Assembly: GCA_009746045.1 (NCBI GenBank)
Contig: RPFO01002209.1
Location: forward strand, 1 to 62,090
Direction of reading: 5' to 3'
Source of the DNA: Mesostigma viride
Lineage: Eukaryota > Streptophyta > Mesostigmatophyceae > Mesostigmatales > Mesostigmataceae
Length of the DNA stretch: 62,090 nucleotides
Within the stretch, counting starts at the first letter, position 1; each line of letters starts with the position of its first letter. The position numbers and the translations under genes were made by a program. The notes under the pieces are model-generated. The model did not search any database. It worked only from the letters and a program-made list of their open reading frames with translations, and was not told the origin of the DNA. Of this stretch, positions 1 to 9,505 are shown piece after piece.

Positions 1-34
1 CGTGCACGTGAAATTTATGACCGTCGTTCCGGCG

Positions 35-60
35 CGAATTTTTTGGCGCCAAAAAATTCG
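35..60. repeat. perfect 26-bp palindrome
   Basis: The two 13-base halves are exact reverse complements, centred on GGCGCC and flanked by T6/A6 runs. It could extrude as a cruciform. A degenerate relative (a T/A-rich stretch around GCGCC) lies at about 17,755-17,795, just outside the left edge of the 35-kb inverted-repeat structure. No function can be assigned. Confidence 0.8.
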
Positions 61-228
61 GGCATGTCCCGTCCCCTTAAATAATATCCCTGTAACCGCT
101 ATTCTGTGATTGCAAGGTGTCTAAAACTTCCCTGGACCTTACGGCCTGACCCCGGAAGTGCCGAACTAATCGCCATCTACAATTCCTAGAACTACGGTCC
201 ATAGATATTCGTTTGAAACTGACAACTG

Positions 229-415
229 CGACTCCCCCCCGGTGTAACACCGTTCCCCATTAACATTCGCTGATACCTCATTTCCCCTCTCACCTCTTGG
301 TCCATTTCCCCGATAACACCGTTCCCCCCCCCATAAGTGCGTTCCCCCCCGTTGTAACACCGTCCCCCCCCCCATAACTGCGTCCCCCCCCGGCCGTTGT
401 AACACCGTCCCCCCC
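229..415. repeat. C-run minisatellite
   Basis: Irregular repeats of the phrase GTAACACCGT followed by runs of 6-9 C alternate with CATAAGTGCGT-like or CATAACTGCGT-like phrases. The unit is about 35-45 bp and only partly regular. The region is C-rich on the plus strand and open on the minus strand only because of the repeat. No gene is supported here, and 416-504 shows nothing recognisable. Confidence 0.6.
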
Positions 416-504
416 GTACTGTACTTCAACCGCAGCTCTGCCTTTTAACCGTCGAGTCGGAATCGATCTAGAAAGTAGGGCGTCCCCAACATCTACTGCT
501 CCAA

Positions 505-800
505 CCTAGGGCCATTGCTGGTACTTTTGACGTCATGAAAGCAGCGTTTTGGACTAGTGGAATATGATGTTACAGCATAAAAAGTCCATTTTATCATGAA
601 TGAACATGGCCAACAACCCCAAGTGCCCTAAATTTCTCAATATTTGTAGAGAAATGCTACTTCTCATAATTAAAACCTGCACAAATGCACAATTTGGGGC
701 ATGCATGTGAAAGTTTGAAGTACAAATTCACAATGAGGTTTTACATTTTTCAATTATTAATGGTATCTCATTCTTCAATCAATCAATTTGCAATCGTCCA
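505..800 (+). repeat. diverged relic of the inverted-repeat arm segment
   Basis: This stretch aligns by eye with 19,770-19,990, part of the left arm of the 35-kb structure. Shared landmarks in the same order are TTTTATCATGAATGAA, ATGGYCAACA, AAGTGCCC, TAAATT..CTCAATATT, the cytosine-rich CCTGCACAAAT phrase, GGGCATGCATGTGAAAG and AATGGTATCTCATT. Divergence is visibly high, with many substitutions and indels, so this is an older copy. The 71-bp satellite does not follow it: after about 800 the sequence diverges. Confidence 0.65.
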
Positions 801-1034
801 AACAATTTATTCATTTCATACATGTCCGAATATGTTGAAAGAACACATGCAAGTGCTCAATCAGCGTGGACCCCCTTGGACGCGCCCCACCATATATACA
901 TTGGACACGTCACCCCAACTACTAAACTGCCCAAAGTCACGGTCACTGAACCAACTACTATGTACATCTGCATTTCTCCACGTTGCGGTGGGCAATTACG
1001 TGCAAAACGCGATTTCGTGCAAAGTCCTCGCCCA

Positions 1035-1729
1035 TCATCGCTTGCCAGATCGATATGAAGGAATGTTGTCCCAGCTGGCGCCTTCCTTCAGGAGAGTAAC
1101 ATGTTCTCTAGCGAACTTCAGAGGGAAACGAAACTTTTGCTCGCACTCATTACTCCAACCGAGGTCGTGCCCTTCATCAAACCATCTGATCACCACCTTC
1201 TCCCTCTCTTTGCCCAGGAGGGTGCCAAAGAGCAGAAAATCTTCCTTCTTGGGGTACTTGTGCTCCCAGTTTATGCACACCTCGTCTACCCATTTCGAAC
1301 TCCAACCTCCGCGACTCAGTTTCGCGCCATCCATAAAGCGCATCCGGACGTCCGGCCGAACGTCCCTGATTCGGTTTTCGGCCGTCGCATCTCTGCCCTG
1401 ACCACCACCCTTCTGCGGCTGTGCAGGTTCGTCGGCACCCTCCGTCTCCTGCCCCGCCCCTCGCCTGCCCCCTCCCCGACGTTTTGCCTTCTGCCCCTGC
1501 GCAGCCGCCGCCTCTGCCATCAACTCTTCGTACGTTTTTTCTGGCTGACCGCACGGTAAGGCTGGTGCGTGGGCTGGTGCGTTGGGTGGGAGGGAGGCCC
1601 CTCCCGCCCCCGGTTGTGCAACTGGTTCGCCGACCGCGGCCTGGCCAACAACACGGCAGGCCTCTCCGGACACAGTCCCAGACGCGGATCCACGGGGAAA
1701 CCGAACTGGAGTTTCTTCTTCGCCTTTCC
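1035..1729 (-). CDS. exon of an unrecognised basic, Gly/Ala-rich protein
   Basis: An open frame of about 231 codons runs from a good splice acceptor (TTACGTGCAG, ending at 1,730) to a stop at 1,035. The N-terminal half is low-complexity (Gly/Ala/Pro, then a KAKRRGGGRRG basic patch). The C-terminal half, from about RIRDVRPDVRMRFMDG to the end, is ordinary globular sequence rich in W, K and E (GGWSSKWVDEVCINWEHKY). I do not recognise the family. It lies only about 120 bp downstream of the poly(A) signal of the neighbouring minus-strand gene, so it is either the next gene in a tight same-strand series or an alternative 3' exon. No initiator ATG is obvious inside the exon, so the 5' end is unresolved. 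Confidence 0.5.
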
Positions 1730-1849
1730 CTGCACGTAAGCACATGCCAATTAACATGAATACGGAAGGGTCGTGTGAGAAATCAATGAAGCCATGGACT
1801 GATGCAAAAAAACTTATGTAGAAATATATTAAGGTACTTATAAAACTCG

Positions 1850-1855
1850 TTTATT
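1850..1855 (-). terminator. poly(A) signal AATAAA overlapping a stop codon
   Basis: On the minus strand the stop TAA of the terminal exon is embedded in CAATAAACG, giving a canonical AATAAA. It is followed by an AT-rich stretch. This marks the 3' end of the multi-exon minus-strand gene. Confidence 0.55.
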
Positions 1856-2311
1856 GAAAATGAAATTTACCGGCCGAATGTACCGTTGGAGCGTGGAAGG
1901 GCATCCTTCGTCGATCGAAGATATCCGTCAATGCGGTCAACGGTGCGGTCGATGTCCCTGGCGGCGCCTCAACATCGACCACCTCAGTCGGGCGCATCAA
2001 TCCGGCAAACGCCGGCCCTCCACCTGAGACTGTCGGCGGACCCTCCACGTTACGAGCCTCCAATACCCTCTTCTGCAGTGGGGTGCTCGCAACAAAATCC
2101 GTGTCAGCCGACGGCTCCGGATCGTCATCCTCATTCAGCAGTATCGTGTTCGGGCATTGCTCCATCCCCGTCGAGCGGGGGGCAAAGTCATCACAACCGT
2201 CCTTCCTGACGACGGTACGGGATCGTCATCCAGAACCAAAGAAACCGAGGCGAGGGCGGGGGTCCCCTCAACCGGGGGTCCCCATGAATCCTGACGAGGC
2301 CTCATTCCCAT
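1851..2311 (-). CDS. terminal exon of the multi-exon minus-strand gene (frameshifted)
   Basis: The exon begins after a CCGACAG acceptor at 2,312-2,314. The first frame runs through VSLVLDDDPVPSSGRTVVMT and stops shortly after a G6/C6 run at 2,177-2,182. A one-base shift there joins it to MEQCPNTILLNEDDDPEPSA and on to HAPTVHSAGKFHFQ and the stop at 1,851. The two halves echo each other (DDDPVPSS and DDDPEPSA), which supports them being one protein. No known domain is recognised. The exon closes at the poly(A) signal. The frame break sits exactly in a homopolymer, so a sequence indel is as likely as true decay. Confidence 0.45.
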
Positions 2312-2317
2312 CTGTCG

Positions 2318-2694
2318 GACACGACCGCCTCCCGTAAATCGGGAACGCCCGCCGGCGCTACCAGTAACAGGCCGCGAGCCTGCTTCCTGCTGGCGATCCC
2401 CATCCTCATCACAGATACGCCCGCCGGCGTTACCAGTAACAGGCTGCGAGCCTCCTTCCTGCTGGCGATCCCCCTCCTCATCACAGATACGCCCGCCGGC
2501 GTTTCCAGTAACAGGCCGCGAGCCTCCTTCCTGCTGGCGATCCCCCTCCTCATCACAGATACGCCCGCCGGCGTTTCCAGTAACAGGCCGCGAGCCTCCC
2601 TCCCGCTGGCGATCCCCCTCCTCGTCACAGATACGCCCGCCGGCGTTTCCAACGACAGGCCTCGAGTCTCCTTCACCAGCACGCTGGCGCTTAC
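2318..2694 (-). repeat. intron holding five 72-bp tandem units with the 20-bp quasi-palindrome
   Basis: The intron starts at the donor GAG|GTAAGCGCC (G at 2,694). Five units of exactly 72 bp follow, with the motif starting at 2,342, 2,414, 2,486, 2,558 and 2,630. The unit nearest the donor carries GTAAGCGCCAGC where the others carry GATCGCCAGC, so the array looks grown from the donor side. Because 72 is a multiple of three, the array is open and would encode a 24-residue repeat (LLLETPAGVSVMRRGIASRK-like). I regard this as a by-product of unit length, not a protein. Here the motif reads GATACGCC-CGCC-GGCGTTTC on the plus strand, opposite to its orientation in the other introns. Confidence 0.65.
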
Positions 2695-4567
2695 CTCCCC
2701 CCTGTTGTTGTCTTCATCCCCCCCATTGTCTCATCACGCGAGCCTCCATCACCCCGACTGCGCTTTTTCCCTCCCCTTCCATCTCCTCCCCCGTCCCTCT
2801 CCCCCTCCCCCTCCTCCCTTCTCCCCATCCCCATCCCCTTTCTCCCCCTCCGCCTGCCCCTCACCCACCCCGGGCGGGTGCCCCTCAGCAATATCCTCCT
2901 CCTCGTCCTCCTCGTCCTCCTCGTCCTCCTCGTCCTCCTCGTCCTCCTCGTCCTCCTCGTCCTCCTCCTCCTCCTCATCCTCCTCCTCCTCATCCTCCTC
3001 CTTCTCATCCTCATCCGCCTCCCCCTCTTCCCCCTTCTCCGAATCATCATCCTCATCAGACGAAGAATCGTCGTCGGAAAAGTATTTGAGGCCTGTCCAC
3101 CCATCTTCAACAAGCCAATATTTGATAAGGCGGACCAGGCGCTTCCACCGGCGGATATGGGCGGGCTCCCCGAACACCAGCAGAACTCTGCAGGGTGCCC
3201 TAAAAAGGGCGTTGGTCATCTTGTCAACCACATCCCACACGACCGGGCTCAAATGCGAGGAGGGTTTGGGAATGTTGCTCTCCTCCGGAATGCAGTCTGC
3301 GTCCCACTTGCGCAGGTTCCTCCACTTCTCGTTGCTGTCAGCTGCCAGGTCCAGCACAGCAAACGCCTGGTCCTTCAGCGACCGAGGAATTTTGTCAGAC
3401 CCCGTGCACAACTCGTCCACCACCTTCGTCACCACCAGATCCTTTCTTTTTTCGTTTTCCTTCCATGTCATTGTCCTGTATGCGATCCAGTCGGATCCCA
3501 TCCTCACCCCCTTCCAATCGCTGTAGGCTTCCAACCTGTCCCGCCACCCCTTCTTGGCCTTGGTAGTCCCCTCCTCCGCCGCCTCCTCGACCTCCTTCTC
3601 GACCTCCGCCGCCGCCTCCTTTGGCACACCCAGCAGATGTTTGGTCTTCACCCCAAATCGTCATACAAATGACGGGGGTGGGAAGCGAGCAGCCCTCTCG
3701 GGAACTTCCAGTCCTTCTGGTCGACCACTTTCCTTTTAGCCGGCGGAAGGTCCCTCAGCGTGAGAATGATCGCCCTCGTGGCCGTGACGACCACCCGCCA
3801 AAAGTCTCTGGTCAGGCGGCAGTCGGCGATGAACTTGTCGAGGTCCGTGGCGACGGTGCCCTTCAGCTTCACGCCAAACACGTGCTCCCTCACCATTACG
3901 GGGTCGAAAGTCCCGTCTAGTTGTCTGACGGAGCCAATCAGGTCGGGGTTCTCCAGGAACTTGATGTGGGCGAATTGCTTCGCCCCCTCTATCAAATTCT
4001 TGGCGACTTCCATTATTTTTATCAGGTTGCTGGGAGGGGCCTCACAGGACATGATCGGCGCTTGGATCAGGCTGTCGAAGTACTGGAAACTCGCAAGTTC
4101 CCGATGCGCGGTGAAAATGGACAGTTCGTGCGCCTTGTCTTTAGGGCGCGTATCAAGGAAGTCTTGCCGAGCCGCGATATCCTGTGCGATCGCCGGCTTG
4201 CCGTCGACAGCGGGCTTCAAAGGGTCCTCACACCAGAACAGCCAGCGCTGCATGAAGTTCTTCTGGTCCGGCCCCCACTTGTCCGTCTCTTCAGCCCCCC
4301 TGCCTTGTCGCCTGCGCCGTCCCCTTCGGCCTTGGCTTGCTCTCCTTTCTGCCAAAAGGGCTTCACAATCGCCCAGATCTTGCCGTACAGAGGAGTTGGG
4401 ATAGACACGCCCTTCCCTCTCTTGACGGGTCCATATGCCTGGTAGGCCCGGTGCACATCCCCCAGCGCTGAGCCCCACGTTGCCTTGGCTTGGGCTGTGT
4501 CCTCGGCGTTCATGGCGTTCCCGAGCTGCCTGACAACTTCGATCATCTTGCCGACTTGTTCGGAAAC
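2695..4567 (-). CDS. large exon: helical domain followed by a long Asp/Glu tract
   Basis: The acceptor GCGATGCAG ends at 4,568. The reading goes VSEQVGKMIEVVRQLGNAMN ... YGKIWAIVKPFWQKGEQAKA, then shifts frame at a C6 run (4,305-4,310). It continues as DKWGPDQKNFMQRWLFWCED ... RKVVDQKDWKFPRGLLASHP, then needs one further base near C4 at 3,651-3,654. It continues as KTKHLLGVPKEAAAEVEKEV ... LIKYWLVEDGWTGLKYFSDD and enters an acidic tract of roughly 60 residues encoded by GAGGACGAG-type repeats. The exon ends at the donor at 2,694. I recognise no family. The first part looks alpha-helical, and the acidic tail suggests a nuclear or nucleic-acid-associated protein (inference). The breaks again coincide mostly with C runs. 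Confidence 0.5.
2890..3020. repeat. TCC-rich coding microsatellite (acidic tract)
   Basis: Plus-strand CCTCGTCCTCCT-type repeats read on the minus strand as GAG/GAC codons. This is an in-frame microsatellite inside the large exon and is the source of the Glu/Asp run. It would be length-polymorphic. Confidence 0.75.
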
Positions 4568-4639
4568 CTGCATCGCCGTAGGGCAACAACGCGCAGAGAC
4601 ACATCGATAGTCCTCCCAAATAAGCACAACTCAACTGAG

Positions 4640-4823
4640 AACAAGAATACGACTGACAGAAACGCCGGCGGTCGCATCTTGACCAAAATATGGCATACTA
4701 AGGTGGAACATGAAAACCCCTTATAGAAACGCCGGTGGTCGCATCTTTACCAAACTAATGGCATACTGAAAATAACACGAGAAAACCACTTATAGAAACG
4801 CCGGCGGTCGCAACTTGGCTTAC
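4640..4823 (-). repeat. intron start with three tandem copies of the quasi-palindrome
   Basis: The intron opens at GAAG|GTAAGCC (G at 4,823). The motif starts about 8 nt later, at 4,814, and recurs at 4,745 and 4,678, with spacings of 67-69 bp. Each unit also repeats phrases such as TTTCTATAAG and ATGCCATA. Minus-strand form: GTTGCGAC-CGCC-GGCGTTTC. The intron ends at the acceptor near 4,568. Confidence 0.65.
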
Positions 4824-6006
4824 CTTCTCTTCACGGATCTGCCACCAGGTCGGCAGGATGGTCTCACCCTTGAGCATCTGCACGTCCACCCCCCGAATTT
4901 CGTCCAATCCATTGCCCACTCCTCCAGCTTCTCCGCGGCCACGGTCTTCGTGACTTCCTGCTCCTTCCCTCCCCGCGCAACGACCCTTAGCTTTTCCGCC
5001 TTCATGAAACCGTTCAGCATTGCCTTGTACCACACAGATCTTTGGTCCACCGTCATATTTGGGGCGACCAGTTCGAATTTCACCGATTTGATGAGTGTGG
5101 TAAAGTGGTTCCCGTCCAGCACGAGAAAGCCGCAAATGGCTGGCGGCAACGGTGGCTTCTTCTCGAGTGGAGCCATCTCCCAGGCGGACTTGCACAAACT
5201 GTCCAAAAGCGCGGCCTTTCTCACGTCCACGGGCTTAAGTGAGTCCAGCACATCGGCCCGTCCTGTCAGAACCCGGTGGAAGCAGCTTCGGCCATCCCTT
5301 GGCCGAGCTCGTTCGCAGGTAGATATCAATCTCTTTGTCAGTCATTGCGCGAGCGTAGCCAGCCTTCATTGTCCGTAACCCCCCATCTCCCCGAAAAGTT
5401 GCGCGACCTGACGCTGGGTGTTCTCGTTTTTCATCCACTCATGAAAAGTGTTGGGGAACCGGTCAGCCAAAAACTGGAACGAGTACCGCCACACAGGAAT
5501 CACCAGCTTGTCGTGGCCGTAGTCGGACTCCGAACTGGCAAAAATGGTGGCGTTCTGCTCGCCTCTCGACAGATGCAAGTCTCGTGCGAGGAGCTTCTGA
5601 GGCCCAACGAACAGGTTCCTTGTCCACACCCGATTTCGATGCACCAAGGCTTTGGACATCTCATCGAGGTCCCGAGGCTGAACGGCAAGCTCCTGCCGCA
5701 ACCGTTTGCCCTTCGCGATCTCATCGTTCACATCCAGGATGTCATCATCATCCTGCGACACCGGGGACTTCTCCCATTTCTCAAGCAGAGACACGGGAGC
5801 ATCCGCAACCTCCACCTCCTTTCCTTTCCCCTTTCCCTTCAGCGCCTTCCCCTTGTAGGTCGCAAGTGCTTCGGAGAGTCCCTTCTGGTGTTCGTCGACG
5901 GCAGCAGTCCACGTACTAGCTATTTCCATGTTCTCGCGGCGCGGGTGCTGGTCGAGCCTGATTGAGAACATGATGGCCGCGTGGGTCGCCCTTCGGCCTG
6001 CACGTA
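4824..6006 (-). CDS. exon of the multi-exon minus-strand gene (frameshifted)
   Basis: It begins after an ATCACTGCAG acceptor (exon from 6,006; a second CAG allows 5,997). The main frame reads RATHAAIMFSIRLDQHPRRE ... KWEKSPVSQDDDDILDVNDE ... KLVIPVWRYSFQFLADRFPN ... QLFGEMGG. At the C6 run 5,379-5,384 the frame must shift to MKAGYARAMTDKEIDIYLR, then again near 5,300 to VLTGRADVLDSLKPVDVRKA ... EEWAMDWTKFGGW and the donor at 4,823. No known domain is recognised. Composition is that of a normal globular protein with a KGKGKGK patch. At least one break is at a homopolymer. The other is not, so partial decay cannot be excluded. Confidence 0.5.
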
Positions 6007-6592
6007 CTGCAGTGATGCGAAAAAATCAGGAAAGCATAACCAAAAGGAATAAAGTAAATGTCGATTGAGAAACGCCGGCCGTCGCAACCTACATGAAACC
6101 TGAACCTCAACATCAAAGCCCCCCTCACAACAGAGGTACACTTACCTCGTTCCCTTAACAATGATGCGAAAAAATCAGGAAAGCATAACCAAAAGGAATA
6201 AAGTAATGTCACACTTGAGAAACGCCGGCCGTCGCAACCTACATGAAACCTAACCTCAAGATCAAAGCCCCCTCACAACAGAGGTACACTTACCTCATTC
6301 CCTCAACGATGGAAATCAGGAAAGGAATAAAGTCAAAAGGAAGTAAGTGTCACACTTGAGAAACGCCGGCCGTCGCAACCTAGATGAAACCTAAACCTCA
6401 AGATCAAAGCCCCCTCACAACAGAGGTACACTTGGCTCATTTCCCTCAACCGATGCGAAAAAATCAGGAAAGCATAAGTCAAAAGGAAGTAAGTGTCACA
6501 CTTAAGAAACGCCGGCCGTCGCAACCTACATGAAACGTGGACCTCAAGAACAAAGCCCCCCTCACAACAGAGGTAGACTTACCTCATTCCCC
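6007..6592 (-). repeat. intron with four tandem donor-plus-palindrome units
   Basis: The intron opens at GGGGAATGAG|GTAAGTCTACC (G at 6,592). The same stretch, including the exon tail (TTGAGGGAATGAG or AACGAG) and a GTAAGTGTACC donor, then recurs three more times. Each copy is followed by the motif GTTGCGAC-GGCC-GGCGTTTC, with plus-strand copies at 6,069-6,088, 6,219-6,238, 6,360-6,379 and 6,506-6,525. In one copy the donor is degraded to GCCAAGTG. The units are about 140-150 bp. The only acceptor seen is at the far end (near 6,007), so the intron offers three to four competing 5' splice sites. Confidence 0.75.
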
Positions 6593-7086
6593 TCAACCGC
6601 TGCTGCTTCAGCCGCTTTCTTCGACCCCTTCGCGATCTTCGGAGACTTGTCCCGGCGGGCATCGTGTTCCTTCAACATCTTGATCAGAGTCTTGGCGTCC
6701 GCCATCGTCACCGTCTTCAGTTTACACTTCCTCTCCTTCCTTTGCCCTCGAACAGGTTCTCCTGCATCCACTTTATCAAGGCCTTGGCGCTCGGGATCTC
6801 CTCAGGCTGTGTGGCGCCATCGGGCGGCACGCATTCTTCACGATCAACTCAGCGACTTGATGGAGAGTCATCATCTGGTTCCGTACCTCAGGTGGGGCTG
6901 TTTCCGTTCTCACCTCGGCCACAACCCGCTTTGCCAACGTCCTCAGTTTATAAGCATCCGCTTGCTCCTTAAAGCGTGTCATTTTCGCAGTATCGCCGTC
7001 GCTTCCACCACGCCCTCTGACACAGGCTCACCGACAGCGATAGCCCCCTCTCCCTGGAGATTTGCCCCACCCTGACGACCGGCTTC
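6593..7086 (-). CDS. exon of the multi-exon minus-strand gene (frameshifted)
   Basis: It lies between the acceptor TTCTTGCAG (7,087-7,089) and the donor at 6,592. It reads EAGRQGGANLQGEGAIAVGE..., shifts to MTRFKEQADAYKLRTLAKRV ... VAELIVKNA, and then to ALIKWMQENLFEG. A further shift leads to KCKLKTVTMADAKTLIKMLK ... KGSKKAAEAAAVEGNE. The three shifts are not in long homopolymers. The C-terminal part is a lysine-rich helix. No family is recognised. Confidence 0.4.
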
Positions 7087-7210
7087 CTGCAAGAACATTA
7101 TCAACGGAAGATTTTTAATGTAAGAAAAGTGTAGAGAAACGCCGGCCGTCGTAACTCTGTCAATTGAGGACGAACCTAAACTTTCAATTTGTAAGTCAAC
7201 GGTAACTTAC

Positions 7211-7291
7211 CCTTCCCCCCTCTGCAGTGGAACCACCGTAAGATCCACTTCCCCTCCTCTCACCGCCCTCTTGCTGCTCGAACGGACTTCC
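7211..7291 (-). CDS. small internal exon, 81 nt
   Basis: Bounded by TTTTTACAG at 7,292-7,294 and GGAAGG|GTAAGT at 7,210. The length is a multiple of three and the content is Gly/Arg-rich. The downstream intron carries one motif copy at 7,136-7,155 (minus GTTACGAC-GGCC-GGCGTTTC), 54 nt after the donor. Confidence 0.5.
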
Positions 7292-7418
7292 CTGTAAAAA
7301 TAGCAAACGCGATTGTCCATTCACAAGAAAAAAATTACTACAAAAATAAACAAGGATATACGCACGCAAACCTTTTCAATACAAGTAAACCGGAGAGGAA
7401 TCTGACGCACTCATGTAC

Positions 7419-7475
7419 CTGGGTGCTTCCCGCCATTGAGCGGGCTTCTCTTGCACCCACATCCTCTTGCCGGCC
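7419..7475 (-). CDS. small internal exon, 57 nt
   Basis: Bounded by the acceptor GTTCGCAG (7,476-7,478) and the donor CCCAG|GTACATG at 7,418. Its 57 nt are a multiple of three. It is supported only by splice signals and by its place between two stronger exons. Confidence 0.45.
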
Positions 7476-7596
7476 CTGCGAACATTTCAACGGAAAGTAA
7501 AAATCCGCTTAGTTGTCGGAAATGACATGTCTGGCGAATATTGCAAAAAAATGCTTATTGTATTTCACGACATCAATTAAATGGGCGGAGACTTAC

Positions 7597-8269
7597 GAAG
7601 ATCGGCCCGCCACCTTCCAAATTGCCCAGCGTCATATCGAAAACATCGAGGACTTCCCCTCCATCGACCCCCTTCCCCCTTCCCCTCTGCCGCGGCGGGG
7701 GCATATCGCCCGTCGCGACCGGCTTGGAAGTCGCGGGGGGATCCCTTGCGGTTGAGGGCACTGCGGCCGACTCGTGCACACTCTCCCCCCTCTTTTGGGC
7801 TACTGCGGCAGGCGCGGCATGGGAGGGCGCGGCGGCTACTGTCTGTGCGCATTCTGAGCCAACCGAGCCGCCCTTAGCTCCTGCTGGAGCATGTTTCAAT
7901 ACGAGGCATGAATTGGCTTTTGGAGAGATAAGGCACCTTGGCGACTTCAGGTTTGTCATTAAGGATGTCTTGGTACAGCGCGAATTGCTGTTCACGAGTG
8001 CCATTCGCGAGTCGCTCAAACCGCGCAAGCTGAGACCGCGCATCCGGATCGTCCACCATCTCACGACCACCGTGGTACTCATCCTTCCCAGTGACCGCGG
8101 CAAAGCTGACACCAGATTCCACCATTGGGGGCGGCGTGCCCTCCCTTGCACGCTTGTGAGGAGGCTGTTGTGGGGAGGCGCCTTGGGCCTGAACTGGTTG
8201 CCCTTCTGACCCTTCCCCCCTAGGGGGAGAGTCGCCGACCACCTGCGATGTAGGGCCGCCCTTTTCCAT
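7597..8269 (-). CDS. exon starting with ATG at a splice acceptor (frameshifted)
   Basis: The acceptor TTTTGTGTTGCAG is immediately followed by ATG at 8,269. The frame MEKGGPTSQVVGDSPPRGEG ... FERLANGTREQQFALYQDIL NDKPEVAK is Pro/Gln/Gly-rich, then helical. Near 7,890 the frame must change to reach KGGSVGSECAQTVAAAPSHA ... GEVLDVFDMTLGNLEGGGPI and the strong donor TTC|GTAAGT at 7,596. Whether the ATG is the initiator or an internal exon start depends on whether the upstream exon (8,537-9,225) belongs to the same transcript. No domain is recognised. Confidence 0.5.
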
Positions 8270-8536
8270 CTGCAACACAAAACAAAAAAATTGGAAAAAA
8301 CATACGAGTCAGCAGGAAGATGCGCCCCACGTCGCAACTCAATACAAAAAATGCATCATTATGTCAAGGTACAAACAACGTTATAATTCAGAATGAACAG
8401 AGATTCATAACAAGAGAACGACGCACTAAAAGATGCGACCGCCGTCGCAACTTTCGTCAATTCACTCTCTATACAAACAACTCTATGTCCCTCATAAAGA
8501 ATCATTTGGCAAGGAAATGCAAAAAAATTCCGTTAC
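8270..8536 (-). other. spacer or intron with two motif copies
   Basis: A possible donor (GGTG|GTAACGG, G at 8,536) and the acceptor at 8,270-8,272 bracket two motif copies. They lie at 8,431-8,451 (minus GTTGCGAC-GGCG-GTCGCATC, a perfect 5-bp stem GCGAC/GTCGC) and at about 8,318-8,338 (GTTGCGAC-GTGG-GGCGCATC). There is no AATAAA, which favours an intron over an intergenic gap. Confidence 0.45.
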
Positions 8537-9225
8537 CACCTCCGTCGACCCATAAGTGGTTCGCGAATGGGAAATCGCTGCTGATTTTCGGTCGAGCCCT
8601 TCACGGTATTTTCGAAATCTCGAGGCAAGGTTGCGCGGAAGAGGGCCCCCTCAATCATGCGTGCGATCGGACTGGCCATGGAAAGGGATACCTGGTTCCT
8701 GGACTGCCTTGCACGGTCAACCATCTTGAAACTTCCCCGGAGAAGGAAATCAGACGTCAGACGGTTGAATATGCGAACGTCAAGATTTGACCAACCCATC
8801 ATCCATTCCACCACCTTCTCCGCGGCATCATGGAAGACCTGCCTCTCATCCGCCACTCCTCGAGACCCAAACACACAATCGGCCGTGTTATCGTCGTGCC
8901 TCTTAAGGCGAATGTTCACGTCCTCTTTGTCATCATCCATTTCCGACAGCCGAATTACAGCCCTTTTGGCTCCGTCCACTCCATCCTCAAGAAGGACGTC
9001 CATCTGCGCCCCTCCCACACAATTGTTGTCAACGTATTGTTGCAAATGACGGGAAATCATGTCCTTTCCAAAAGCTACGATGTGTTCCCCACACAGACCC
9101 ATGTCGGTAATTGACAGCTTTTTACATTTCCTATCCCGGCACTTCTTATCGGGATCCTTCTCAAAAATCCGGAAAACAGCGTCCTGATATGGACGTCCCC
9201 TTATGTCGACCGTCAGACTGGACAT
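8537..9225 (-). CDS. CX4C-CX2H zinc-motif protein or first exon
   Basis: The ATG at 9,225 directly follows the acceptor-like TTTCGCAG. The frame of about 229 codons is uninterrupted. Residues 29-50 contain CRDRKCKKLSITDMGLCGEH, a small Cys/His cluster (C-x4-C...C-x2-H) like short zinc-binding repeats of algal and plant proteins. The rest (DDVNIRLKRHDDNTADCVFG-like, AAEKVVEWMMGWSNLDVRIF, RDFENTVKGSTENQQRFPIR) is globular and unrecognised. The frame ends at TGG TAA, where GGTG|GTAACGG could be a donor. The neighbouring upstream gene (9,506-10,371) has the same type of Cys/His cluster, so the two may be paralogous. Zinc binding is inferred from spacing only. Confidence 0.55.
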
Positions 9226-9505
9226 CTGCGAAACCAGAACATACCGGCCGCGAGTAGTTTATATTATTAAAAAAAACTGGCATTTATTAAGTCATCTTCA
9301 TCTATTTATGCGAGCTAAAATTTGAAGAAAATGCAACAAAGAAACGCCCTGGGGCGCAACTTCCTCAACAACCACTTTCTACGTACAAACGAATGGCAAT
9401 CACATCGACTACGATTGTCACTACATACGAATGTCCAGACAATATAATGTGTATGTAGAGGGGGGGCATTCAACACCAGAGAAACGCCGGCGGGCGCAAC
9501 TCATA
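9226..9505 (-). other. intergenic spacer with two motif copies and a poly(A)-like signal
   Basis: Between the stop at 9,506 and the next ATG at 9,225 lie motifs at 9,481-9,500 (GTTGCGCC-CGCC-GGCGTTTC on minus) and 9,341-9,360 (GTTGCGCC-CCAG-GGCGTTTC). An AATAAATGCC and a short CCGGTATGTT...CGCAG sequence precede the next ATG. The same CCGGTATGTT...CGCAGATGTCC arrangement stands before the ATG at 10,371. Confidence 0.5.

Noticed and set aside
685-1401. Plus-strand frame of 238 codons
   Set aside because: It overlaps the better supported minus-strand exon at 1,035-1,729, has no recognisable content, and crosses the relic repeat.
2302-2682. Coding repeat protein with LLLETPAGVSV units
   Set aside because: It lies in an intron immediately after a strong donor. 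The frame follows from the 72-bp unit length.
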